NCBI GenBank assembly: GCA_964619555.1
Contig: CAZUDV010000003.1
Span: 1-64,000 of the forward strand
DNA length: 64,000 bases
Source: JAGOPY01 sp964619555
GTDB taxonomy: Bacteria; Bacteroidota; Bacteroidia; Bacteroidales; JAGOPY01
Reading direction: 5' to 3'
Below, one piece after another: positions 7,589 to 15,644 of the stretch (position 1 is the first letter of the stretch; each line of letters starts with the position of its first letter). Made by a program: the position numbers and the translations under genes. A model generated the notes under the pieces. That model was not told the DNA's origin, did no database searches, and saw nothing but the letters and a program-made list of their open reading frames with translations.

Positions 7589-9202
7589 ATGCATAAAGTA
7601 TATAAGCTATCGTTACTTACAGGCATCCTGGTCGTCATTTGCTGGCAAAGGCTACAGGCTCAGGAGCCTTCTCCGACTGTAGGAACCATAACTTTTATTA
7701 CATCTCAGAACATTTATGTGCAATTTGAATCCACTGCCGGAATCAACCCTGGCGACACCCTCTTCGTTTTCAAGGAGAATGTGGAGGTCCCTGCTTTACT
7801 GGTCGGCAATAAATCATCCATCTCCTGTGTCTGTAGTAAGATCACAGATATAGATCTGAAATTGTCTGATAAAGTCTATTTCACTTCTATACCAGTAAAA
7901 ACCGAAGAAGTTCCACCCCTGATCCAAACGCCTGCCGTCACAATCAAGGAACAATCCGAAGACACAACCCGGGTGACATCCAGGAAGAAACCCCGGCAGG
8001 ACATCTCAGGCAGAGCTTCCATTTCGTCCTATCTGAATTTCTCCAACACCGATGGCGGCAACTCCCAAAGAATGCGGTACACATTTTCCATAAATGCGAA
8101 AAATATCGCCAATACCAACCTGACGGGAGAATGTTATGTTTCATTCGTCCAAAGGAGTGGCCAATGGGATGAGATCAGGAATGATGTGTGGAACGGACTG
8201 AAGATCTACAATCTTTCTTTCAGGTACGATTTTTCCGAAAATACCCGGGTATGGTTCGGCCGGAAGATCAATCCAAAACTGTCGAGTGTCGGCGCAATCG
8301 ACGGGCTTCAGTTTGAGACCCGCGTTAAATCCTTTACATTTGGTGCATTTATCGGTGCCAGGCCGGATTATCAGAATTATTCCTTCAACTTCGACCTGTT
8401 TCAAACGGGCGCTCATGTCAGTCATGATTTCACACGGGGGAAAGGGAATATGCAAACAACACTGGCTTTTGTCGACCAGGAGAACTCCTGGAATACCGAC
8501 CGGCGGTTCCTATATTTCCAGCATTATAATTCTCTGATGAAGAGCCTTTACTTCTTCACCTCTTTGGAAGTTGACCTTTATGAAAATGTAGACAATGTCC
8601 AATCGACCATCTTTCAGCCTACCAATTTTTATTTCCTGTTGAGATATAAGGCCACCAAAGACCTGACCCTTTCAGCTTCTTACAGTGCCAGGAATAATGT
8701 CATCTACTACGAGACATATAAGAGCATGGTAGACAGACTGATGGAAACCTCGACGTTGCAAGGGGTGACGCTCCAGGTCCAGTACAGGATCCGTCCGAAA
8801 TTATCCGTCGGTGCCAAAGGCAGTTACAGGGACCGGAAAAAAGACCCAAAACCTTCATGGAACTCGGATATCTATCTAACATACAGTCAAATACCAAAGC
8901 TAAAGATATCCCTGACCGGTTCAGCCACCATTATGCAAACGGGATACATCAATGGCAGGATCTTTTCCGTGGGTGCAAACCGGGATATCATCCCCGGGAA
9001 AGTATATGCATCAATCAGTTACCGGTATGTAGATTACAGGTTCTATTCAAACGAAACATCGGTTGCGCAGAACATGGCCGGGCTCAACATGAACTGGAAC
9101 ATTTACCGGAAATTGCTGCTTTCTCTAAATTACGAAGGAACCTTTGGATCGGATAATTATAATTATTCCCGGCTTTTCATTAACCTGACGCAAAGGTTCT
9201 AA
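7589..9202 (+). CDS. Outer-membrane beta-barrel partner of the multiheme cytochromes
   Basis: The 537-residue protein has a signal peptide ending at RLQAQ, a small periplasmic domain (about 27-105; TVGTITFI and GINPGDTLFV strands) and a charged linker (about 110-145). The rest, to the C-terminus, is rich in alternating amphipathic strands such as FSFRYDFSEN-like segments and repeated aromatic strand ends. It terminates in YSRLFINLTQRF, a terminal phenylalanine as in Bam-inserted porins. By length it resembles the barrel of MtrB/PioB-type porin-cytochrome complexes, but I see no clear sequence match to those families. The start is one base after the 31-heme stop, with a strong ribosome-binding site. 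The inferred role is to sheath or dock the cytochromes at the outer membrane. A generic porin is the alternative, made less likely by the operon. Confidence 0.8.
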   Translation: MHKVYKLSLLTGILVVICWQRLQAQEPSPTVGTITFITSQNIYVQFESTAGINPGDTLFVFKENVEVPALLVGNKSSISCVCSKITDIDLKLSDKVYFTSIPVKTEEVPPLIQTPAVTIKEQSEDTTRVTSRKKPRQDISGRASISSYLNFSNTDGGNSQRMRYTFSINAKNIANTNLTGECYVSFVQRSGQWDEIRNDVWNGLKIYNLSFRYDFSENTRVWFGRKINPKLSSVGAIDGLQFETRVKSFTFGAFIGARPDYQNYSFNFDLFQTGAHVSHDFTRGKGNMQTTLAFVDQENSWNTDRRFLYFQHYNSLMKSLYFFTSLEVDLYENVDNVQSTIFQPTNFYFLLRYKATKDLTLSASYSARNNVIYYETYKSMVDRLMETSTLQGVTLQVQYRIRPKLSVGAKGSYRDRKKDPKPSWNSDIYLTYSQIPKLKISLTGSATIMQTGYINGRIFSVGANRDIIPGKVYASISYRYVDYRFYSNETSVAQNMAGLNMNWNIYRKLLLSLNYEGTFGSDNYNYSRLFINLTQRF

Positions 9203-9205
9203 TGC

Positions 9206-9240
9206 GAAACTTGAAACAAAAAACAAGTAACCAGAAACCC
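9206..9240. repeat. Heptamer tandem repeat (GAAACAA type)
   Basis: Five 7-bp units (GAAACTT, GAAACAA, AAAACAA, GTAACCA, GAAACCC) begin three bases after the barrel gene's stop codon. They end four bases before the stop of the convergent acyl-CoA ligase gene, so they fill the convergent junction. Confidence 0.75.
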
Positions 9241-9244
9241 TAAC

Positions 9245-10891
9245 CTAATTATATAGAAACCGTTTCGGATTGCGTTTGGGAGTTTTCTCGAATTCCGATT
9301 GTCGTATCTCAAAATCTGCCACCCGCATGTATTTTGGCACTTCGTGGTTCAGATCGTGAACATATCCTTTAAATATATCCGGAAGCTGATCCGCTGAAAT
9401 GCCATCTTTGGCCATCGCATCCGGGTCCGGTACTATCAATGCCACCAAATGTTCATCCCGCTTAACGATGAGGGATTCCAGGACAAGTGAGCGATTGTTG
9501 AGAATGGATTCCAACTCTTCCGGATAGATGTTCTGCCCTGACGGCCCCAGCAGCACGCTCTTGCTCCTTCCCCGGATATAGATGTTACCCTGTTTATCAA
9601 TAGTGGCCATATCTCCCGTGTGAAGCCATCCTTCATCATCCATCACTTCCCTGGTGGCAGCTTCGTTTTTATAATATCCTGCCATGACATGGGAGCCTTT
9701 CACCCAAATTTCTCCCGGTATCCGGTAAGGATCCCGGGAATCAATCTTTAACTCAAGCTCATTGACCACTCTTCCGGCGGCTCCGAATTTCGTCGTACGC
9801 CAGGAAGCATAAGAGATAAGGGGTCCGCATTCGGTCATGCCATAACCCACCGTGTAAGGGAATTTTATCTTTCTAAAAAATTTCTCCACCGTGTGATTAA
9901 ATGGTGCGCCGCCAATTATCAATTCCTTCAGCCTGCCGCCGAACATGTCATATAGTTTCTTATGTATCTTCTTGTAAATGATCTTATTAATCATCGGTAC
10001 ATGAAGCAGGAATTTTAATAAGGGACTGTTGATGGAGGGTTTGATCCGGTTCTTATATATTTTTTCGATCGTTAGCGGAACAGTCAGGATCAATGCTGGT
10101 TTGATCTCTCCAAAAGCTGTAATAATCAGCGTTGGAGAAGGGATCTTATTAAGGAAAGTAATATGACAGCCCAGGGTGAAAGGAAAAAGGAATTCGAATG
10201 TACACCCGAATGCATGCGCCATCGGCAAAAAGGAAAGGATTTTATCAGTATTTTCCAATGGCATATGGATATGCGCATAAGATATGTTCGATAGCAGGCT
10301 CCTGTGCTGCAGCATGACTCCCTTTGAGAAGCCCGTGGTACCGGATGTGTAACTGATCACGGCAAGGTGGCCGGTTTCCGAATGCACCAGTTTGAAATCT
10401 TGCCGGTCAATTTCAGGCATTTCCCCGAGAAATGGCTGGATGGTCTGCCTGCAGGACTCAGAACGTGTAAAATGGATCTTCAGGTCAGGTATCCCAAGGA
10501 TAATCCGGATATTGACCAGTTCGTTGAAATCGATTTCCTTTAGGATCGACTCTTCAATAAAGAGTATGACCGAATCGGAATGGTTCAGGATGTAATGGAA
10601 ATCTTTAGGCTTGAAGTCTGGTAATATGGGGACTATGACCGCGCCATACGTTATCGCTGAAAGATAGATGATCCCCCAGGTAGCCGAATTTTTGCCCAGC
10701 AGAGCAATTTTGTCCCCTTTTTCAACCCCGCAAGCTTTAAAGATCGAATGATATTTGACAATCTGCTGCCCGACCTCCTTGTAGTTATATGTAATTCCAC
10801 CATAATCCGAAAGGGATGGATTTTCCCAGTTTTTACGGATGCTTGCTTCAAACAATCCGGTCAGGGTCTGTTCACTGATCATAGCTTTCAT
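9245..10891 (-). CDS. AMP-forming acyl-CoA ligase (long-chain fatty acid type)
   Basis: This enzyme activates a carboxylic acid with ATP to an acyl-adenylate and transfers it to CoA. The 548-residue protein has the ANL-superfamily P-loop YTSGTTGFSKG (181-191), the GYGMTECGP A5-type motif, the TGD motif in GWLHTGDMA and a C-terminal lysine-bearing subdomain ending TPKRNPKR. The overall pattern is closest to long-chain fatty acid CoA ligases, but the substrate cannot be read from sequence. Its start codon overlaps the stop of the upstream PLP enzyme gene by four bases (ATGA), so the two are probably co-transcribed. No fatty-acid oxidation genes are nearby. Confidence 0.9.
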   Translation of the reverse strand: MKAMISEQTLTGLFEASIRKNWENPSLSDYGGITYNYKEVGQQIVKYHSIFKACGVEKGDKIALLGKNSATWGIIYLSAITYGAVIVPILPDFKPKDFHYILNHSDSVILFIEESILKEIDFNELVNIRIILGIPDLKIHFTRSESCRQTIQPFLGEMPEIDRQDFKLVHSETGHLAVISYTSGTTGFSKGVMLQHRSLLSNISYAHIHMPLENTDKILSFLPMAHAFGCTFEFLFPFTLGCHITFLNKIPSPTLIITAFGEIKPALILTVPLTIEKIYKNRIKPSINSPLLKFLLHVPMINKIIYKKIHKKLYDMFGGRLKELIIGGAPFNHTVEKFFRKIKFPYTVGYGMTECGPLISYASWRTTKFGAAGRVVNELELKIDSRDPYRIPGEIWVKGSHVMAGYYKNEAATREVMDDEGWLHTGDMATIDKQGNIYIRGRSKSVLLGPSGQNIYPEELESILNNRSLVLESLIVKRDEHLVALIVPDPDAMAKDGISADQLPDIFKGYVHDLNHEVPKYMRVADFEIRQSEFEKTPKRNPKRFLYN

Positions 10892-12351
10892 TTTCTTAAT
10901 ACCGCACTGCTCGCTCCTCCTGCGCTGTATTCCGGTGCGGATACGAATATCTTCTTACCATCGAGGGCACCCAATGCCCTGTCGAGATCCGCAATGATAT
11001 CGTCGGGATGTTCGGCACCCACGCAAAGACGGATCAGATTCGGCGGGATATCGGCGATCTTCCGGCCTTCTTCGCCCTGCTGCTGGTGGGTGCTGATAGC
11101 CGGAATAGTAGCTACCGACTTGATCCTTCCCAGGTCAGTGGCCCGCCAGATTCGCTGAAATCCGTCGAATACATCCCGGGTTGCCTGGGCGCCGCCCTTG
11201 ACCCGGAACGACATTAAATGTCCGTACCGGTTTACAGGCCGGCCATAAAGTTCATCCGTCTCGGCATCCACCAGCCACAGGTATTTGCTGGCCACGGCAT
11301 GTAGCGGATGGTTCTCCAGCCCCAGGTAATCAACCTGCTGAACATGTTTATGTCCTTCGAGGAACTTCGCCACTTTCATGGTGCTCCGGCTGCACTGATC
11401 CACCCTCATCCTCAAGGTCCTGATATCGTTCAGTGCCAGCACTGCATTCATCGGGGAGATGTTGGGGCCATTATCGCGATTGGGTAATGCTTTCAGATAC
11501 ATGCAGTAATCATCTTTCATAGCATCATTAACCACTTTAGTCACAATATGTTTTTTGGCAATGACCGCACCTCCGATAGCAAATCCACTGGTACCCAGCG
11601 TCTTGGTAACGGATTGGATGACGATATCAGCTCCCCATTGAATAGGCCTCATCAATGCGGGGGTAGCGACCGTAGCATCAATGATCACCGGAATTTGGTG
11701 AGAGTGTGCCAGTTCCACCACTTTTTCGAGATCAAAGAAGGCCTGACCCGGATTGGAAGGCATTTCCCCGTAAAGAAACCGTGTATTCTCATCGATCAGC
11801 CCGGCCCATTCATCAATTTTGTTGGAATTCACCACTTTTCGCCATTCTATTCCACGTTCCTGGTGCTTCCGGATTGCAAACTGCTGGAATGTCCCTCCGT
11901 ACACCTGGCAGGTTCCGACAAAATTGATCGGTTTGCCGGGATGGTCCGGATCAACGACCAGCAATGGGTCTGCCGCGGAGGCAATTGCCGCCATGCCGGA
12001 AGAGGTGGCCACACAGGAAGTCTCATCCTTTGCGCCATAGCCATCGAGCAGGGCGAGTACACCTTCCAGGTAATACATTGAAGGGTTTCCGATCCGGGAA
12101 TAGCACCAGGTCGGTATTTCGTAAGCCAGGGCAGCTTCCATCTCGTCCGAATCCCGGTAAGCCTGCGAGGTCGACATATACATAGGCTCAATGATTGATC
12201 CCTGGTTGAAATCAAGCGCTTCCTGCATGGAATAGATCCCATGAACGGCAATGGTGTCGAACCGGCATTCACGCATCTCAAGAAGTTGATTCTTATGCCA
12301 TTCGGCAGATCGTACGGCAGCGTCAAGATAATGTTGTTTTCCTATGGACAT
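10888..12351 (-). CDS. Cys/Met metabolism PLP-dependent enzyme (O-acetylhomoserine sulfhydrylase/methionine gamma-lyase class)
   Basis: This 487-residue fold-type I PLP enzyme belongs to the Cys/Met family, which carries out gamma-substitution or gamma-elimination on homoserine esters, cystathionine or methionine. The PLP lysine is K250 in SVTKTLGTSG. YSRIGNPS (84-91) and the SSGMAAI phosphate-binding turn (117-123) are present. It is longer than a typical MetB/MegL (about 400) by an N-terminal extension of about 60 residues and internal insertions. Substrate preference is not decidable from the sequence. It overlaps the acyl-CoA ligase gene by four bases. Upstream, a heptamer repeat separates it from the divergent lpdA. 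Confidence 0.87.
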   Translation of the reverse strand: MSIGKQHYLDAAVRSAEWHKNQLLEMRECRFDTIAVHGIYSMQEALDFNQGSIIEPMYMSTSQAYRDSDEMEAALAYEIPTWCYSRIGNPSMYYLEGVLALLDGYGAKDETSCVATSSGMAAIASAADPLLVVDPDHPGKPINFVGTCQVYGGTFQQFAIRKHQERGIEWRKVVNSNKIDEWAGLIDENTRFLYGEMPSNPGQAFFDLEKVVELAHSHQIPVIIDATVATPALMRPIQWGADIVIQSVTKTLGTSGFAIGGAVIAKKHIVTKVVNDAMKDDYCMYLKALPNRDNGPNISPMNAVLALNDIRTLRMRVDQCSRSTMKVAKFLEGHKHVQQVDYLGLENHPLHAVASKYLWLVDAETDELYGRPVNRYGHLMSFRVKGGAQATRDVFDGFQRIWRATDLGRIKSVATIPAISTHQQQGEEGRKIADIPPNLIRLCVGAEHPDDIIADLDRALGALDGKKIFVSAPEYSAGGASSAVLRK

Positions 12352-12388
12352 CGAAGTACTGGTTGGTTAATGAAAAGCTAAATTAGGG

Positions 12389-12423
12389 AAATTCCAAATT
12401 CCAAATTTTAAATTCCAAATTAT
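12389..12423. repeat. Heptamer tandem repeat (AAATTCC)
   Basis: Five 7-bp units (AAATTCC, AAATTCC, AAATTTT, AAATTCC, AAATTAT) lie in the divergent intergenic region between the PLP enzyme gene and lpdA, upstream of the lpdA promoter box. Confidence 0.8.
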
Positions 12424-12463
12424 TACTGACACGATTCAAATTCTTAAGTTCCGCCCTTTTTCC

Positions 12464-12471
12464 TATTTTTG
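12464..12471 (+). promoter_or_regulatory. -7 promoter box for lpdA
   Basis: TATTTTTG fits TAnnTTTG and lies 29 bases before the lpdA ATG, giving a short leader of about 25 bases. Confidence 0.5.
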
Positions 12472-12500
12472 CATCAACAAGTCATAAATTTATACTCATT

Positions 12501-13892
12501 ATGAATTACGATCTTATCGTCATAGGCAGCGGACCGGGAGGTTATGTAGCTGCCATCCGGGCAACGCAACTGGGAATGAAAGTGGCCGTTGTGGAGAAAG
12601 AATCCATAGGCGGGATTTGCCTCAACTGGGGCTGTATACCGACAAAAGCTTTGTTGAAAAGTGCGCAGGTGTTCAAGTACGCCAGCCATGCACTGGATTA
12701 CGGGGTGAAGATCGAAGGGAGCATCACCCCCGATTTCGAAGGCATGATCAGGAGAAGCCGCGATGTGGCCAACGGGATGAGCAACGGAGTGCAGTTCCTT
12801 TTCAAGAAAAACAAAGTGGAACTCATCAGGGGGCACGGCAGGATCAAGCCGGGAAAAAAGGTCGCTGTAACAGACGAAACAGGCAAAAAGACTGAATATA
12901 CGGCCAATCATATTATCCTGGCTACGGGTACCCGTTCCAGGGAACTCCCGAACCTGCCGCAGGATGGTAAGAAGATCATCGGCTACCGCCAGGCCATGAA
13001 CCTGCCGAAACAGCCGAAATCCATGGTGGTCGTAGGCTCCGGCGCCATCGGCAGTGAGTTTGCCTATTTCTACAACTCTATCGGCACTGAGGTGACCCTG
13101 ATCGAACTGTTGCCAAATATTGTCCCGCTGGAAGATGAAGAAGTTTCCAAACAATTGGAGCGAAGCTTTAAGAAGGCCGGCATCAAGGTTATGACCGACG
13201 CCACCGTGGAATCGGTCGATACTAAGGGTAAGCTGAATAAGGTTAAAGTGAAAACAAAGAAGGGCGAAGAAGTCATCGAATGTGAGATCGTATTGTCGGC
13301 TGTCGGCGTGAAATCGAACCTGGAAGACCTCGGACTCGAAGAAGTCGGAATTGCTGTAGAAAGGGATAAGATCAAGGTAGATGAATATTACAGGACCAAT
13401 GTAGATGGTTATTTCGCCATTGGCGATATCATCCCCGGCCCGGCCCTGGCCCACGTGGCCTCGCACGAAGGCATCACCTGCGTGGAGAAAATCGCCGGGA
13501 TGCCCGTCGAGCCGATCGATTACAACAACATCCCCGGCTGCACCTACACCAGCCCTGAGATCGCCTCGGTGGGCTATACGGAAAAGCAGGCGAAAGAGGC
13601 CGGTTATGAGATCAAGGTGGGGAAATTCCCGTTCACCGCTTCCGGAAAAGCCAGTGCAGCAGGCAACAAGGAAGGCTTTATCAAGGTGATCTTCGACGCT
13701 AAATACGGCGAATGGCTCGGTGCCCATTTCATCGGCGAGAACGTGACCGAGATGATCGCAGAGGTGGTGGCAGCCCGCAAACTCGAAACCACCGGTCACG
13801 AGATTATCAAGACCATCCACCCCCACCCGACGATGTCGGAAGCCGTGATGGAAGCTGTGGCGGCAGCATATGGGGAAGTGATACATATCTAG
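12501..13892 (+). CDS. lpdA: Dihydrolipoyl dehydrogenase (E3)
   Basis: This flavoprotein reoxidises dihydrolipoamide of 2-oxoacid dehydrogenase complexes or the glycine cleavage system with NAD+. The 463-residue protein has the FAD-binding GSGPGGY (9-15), the redox disulfide C40-LNWG-C45, an NAD-binding GSGAIGSEF segment and the catalytic HPHPT motif near residue 445. Length and motifs are standard. No E1 or E2 genes are adjacent, which is common for a shared E3. A long open frame on the opposite strand across the whole gene is a shadow of biased codon use, not a gene. Confidence 0.96.
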   Translation: MNYDLIVIGSGPGGYVAAIRATQLGMKVAVVEKESIGGICLNWGCIPTKALLKSAQVFKYASHALDYGVKIEGSITPDFEGMIRRSRDVANGMSNGVQFLFKKNKVELIRGHGRIKPGKKVAVTDETGKKTEYTANHIILATGTRSRELPNLPQDGKKIIGYRQAMNLPKQPKSMVVVGSGAIGSEFAYFYNSIGTEVTLIELLPNIVPLEDEEVSKQLERSFKKAGIKVMTDATVESVDTKGKLNKVKVKTKKGEEVIECEIVLSAVGVKSNLEDLGLEEVGIAVERDKIKVDEYYRTNVDGYFAIGDIIPGPALAHVASHEGITCVEKIAGMPVEPIDYNNIPGCTYTSPEIASVGYTEKQAKEAGYEIKVGKFPFTASGKASAAGNKEGFIKVIFDAKYGEWLGAHFIGENVTEMIAEVVAARKLETTGHEIIKTIHPHPTMSEAVMEAVAAAYGEVIHI

Positions 13893-13893
13893 T

Positions 13894-13921
13894 GTTAAAG
13901 GTTTAGTGGTTAGTGGTTAGT
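13894..13921. repeat. Heptamer tandem repeat (GGTTAGT)
   Basis: Four 7-bp units (GTTAAAG, GTTTAGT, GGTTAGT, GGTTAGT) begin one base after the lpdA stop codon. The remaining bases before rfbC show nothing else. Confidence 0.7.
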
Positions 13922-13975
13922 TTGGGTAATTGAGTATAGGCTGTGCAAAACGAAGTAATCTGTGGTGAATAATAA

Positions 13976-14518
13976 ATGGAACTGATCCAAACATCCATCC
14001 AGGGGCTCGTCCTGATTAAACCTGATTTTTTTCCGGATGAGAGAGGTTATTTTTTCGAATCGTTCCAACTGGAAAAGTTCAAAGCATTAGGCATTCATGC
14101 AACATTTGTGCAGGACAACGAGTCCCTGTCGCAGAAAGGTGTTCTGCGCGGATTGCATTTCCAGCGACCGCCATTTGCTCAGGGCAAACTAGTGAGAGTA
14201 GTGACAGGTTCGGTGCTCGACGTGGCGGTGGATATCCGGAAGGGCTCCCCTACCTTCGGCCAGTGGATCAAAGCCGAACTGAGCGCCTCCAACAAGATGA
14301 TGATGTGGATCCCCGAGGGATTTGCACACGGTTTTCTCGTGCTGGAGAACGACACCATCTTCCAATACAAATGCACCAATTATTATAATCGCGAATCAGA
14401 AGGCGGCATCATCTGGAATGACCCGGACCTGGCTATTGACTGGGGTATAACTGATCCTCTCGTTTCGGAGAAGGATCTTCAGGGAGTACGGTTCAGAGAG
14501 TTGGTAAGTCCTTTCTGA
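13976..14518 (+). CDS. rfbC: dTDP-4-dehydrorhamnose 3,5-epimerase
   Basis: This cupin-fold enzyme of dTDP-L-rhamnose synthesis epimerises C3 and C5 of the 4-keto sugar. The 180-residue length is typical. Key features are DERGYFFE near 21, the catalytic base H61 in LRGLHFQ, GxxxDVAVDIR, the FAHGF motif (116-120) and the catalytic tyrosine Y131 in the YKCTNYY segment. The partner genes rfbA, rfbB and rfbD are not in the window, so it is either a detached pathway gene or acts on another dTDP sugar. Confidence 0.95.
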   Translation: MELIQTSIQGLVLIKPDFFPDERGYFFESFQLEKFKALGIHATFVQDNESLSQKGVLRGLHFQRPPFAQGKLVRVVTGSVLDVAVDIRKGSPTFGQWIKAELSASNKMMMWIPEGFAHGFLVLENDTIFQYKCTNYYNRESEGGIIWNDPDLAIDWGITDPLVSEKDLQGVRFRELVSPF

Positions 14519-14612
14519 AAGTCATTAGCTCACTGCGCTCGCGACATTAGGTTGACATCAATACGACATTTCTTTTTCTTGAAATCAAATAAATTAAAAT
14601 TCCCAAAACTCT

Positions 14613-15539
14613 ATGAACCGACGCATTAGAGCCCTTGTGGCAACTATAATTGCCTTGTTGACCGTCCTGGTCATCTATCTATATTTCAAAGGGAAAGAAA
14701 AGAAGCAAATACCTCCGGAACCGGTTACGGAAGTGATGACCTTCGTGGAAGGAATGAATTATGCCATGCCAGTGCCATTGCCCGACACGGTCAGATTTGC
14801 CGGGGAATTGGTCCCTCTGGACCTATTCTATGTCAGGGAACAATTGGACAGGGAACTCACCGTTAACACCTACTGGCACTCCGCCACGCTTCTGATCCTG
14901 AAACGGTCTGCCCGCTGGCTGCCTGTAATCGAGCCGATCCTGGAGCAGAACGGCATCCCCGACGATTTCAAATACCTGGCCATGATCGAAAGCGGCCTGT
15001 CCAACGTGGTTTCCCCGTCCGGGGCAGCCGGCTTCTGGCAGTTCCTGGAAAAGACCGGAAAAGAATATGGTTTGCAGGTCAACAAGGAAGTGGATGAAAG
15101 ATATCATGTAGAAAAATCGACCCTTGCCGCATGCCGGTACCTCCGTAAATCCTACAAGAAATTCGGCGACTGGACCCTGGTTGCTGCCAGCTACAATGCC
15201 GGCCAGAACCGAATCGACGATGTCGTGGACAAACAACAAACCCGCAGCTTTTACGAAATGCACCTGAACGACGAAACGTCGCGCTATATCTACCGCATCC
15301 TGGCGATGAAATACATCTGCGAAAACCAGCTCGATTATGGTTTCAAATTGCAGCCGGGCGATTTTTATGATCCCTTCATCACCCGGCCGGTGGTGGTGAG
15401 AGAAACCATAAGCGATCTGCCGGCCTTTGCGAAACAGCAGAAAACCTCCTACCGGATGCTGAAAGAGCTGAACCCCTGGCTGCGTTCGGATAAGCTGACG
15501 GTCAGGCGGGGGGAGGAATATGTGATCCTGCTGCCATAG
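14613..15539 (+). CDS. Membrane-anchored lytic transglycosylase (SLT domain)
   Basis: The 308-residue protein has an N-terminal anchor helix (8-25) and a transglycosylase SLT domain (about 105-235). The catalytic glutamate is E126 in AMIESGLSN, followed by SGAAGFWQF and AASYNAGQNR. A short C-terminal LysM-like segment (about 262-308, ending LRSDKLTVRRGEEYVILLP) may bind peptidoglycan. It resembles MltD-type enzymes but is shorter. It cleaves the MurNAc-GlcNAc bond to give 1,6-anhydroMurNAc ends in the periplasm. It stands alone between rfbC and uvrA. Confidence 0.9.
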   Translation: MNRRIRALVATIIALLTVLVIYLYFKGKEKKQIPPEPVTEVMTFVEGMNYAMPVPLPDTVRFAGELVPLDLFYVREQLDRELTVNTYWHSATLLILKRSARWLPVIEPILEQNGIPDDFKYLAMIESGLSNVVSPSGAAGFWQFLEKTGKEYGLQVNKEVDERYHVEKSTLAACRYLRKSYKKFGDWTLVAASYNAGQNRIDDVVDKQQTRSFYEMHLNDETSRYIYRILAMKYICENQLDYGFKLQPGDFYDPFITRPVVVRETISDLPAFAKQQKTSYRMLKELNPWLRSDKLTVRRGEEYVILLP

Positions 15540-15569
15540 CTTCACCCTCTTTACCCCCTGCCCCCTATT

Positions 15570-15594
15570 CCCCCTCTCCAATTTGGAGAGGGGG
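15570..15594. repeat. Extragenic palindrome with 11-bp arms
   Basis: Arms CCCCCTCTCCA and TGGAGAGGGGG flank an ATT loop, giving a stable hairpin 30 bases after the lytic transglycosylase stop. No T-run follows, so a simple terminator is less likely than an extragenic repeat element. G-rich flanks (GGGGGTTAGGGGGTGAGG) continue to 15606. Confidence 0.7.
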
Positions 15595-15618
15595 TTAGGG
15601 GGTGAGGCAAAAAATGCC

Positions 15619-15626
15619 TAATTTTG
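15619..15626 (+). promoter_or_regulatory. -7 promoter box for uvrA
   Basis: TAATTTTG fits TAnnTTTG and lies 18 bases before the ATG at 15645. It argues against use of the TTG at 15624, which lies inside the box. Confidence 0.55.
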
Positions 15627-15644
15627 CAGATTCTTTTTTGGGGG

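Noticed and set aside
12474..13886. 470-residue open frame on the reverse strand across lpdA
   Set aside because: It lies wholly opposite a clearly identified lipoamide dehydrogenase, has no family motifs and a composition typical of an antisense shadow (rich in H, F, D, G).
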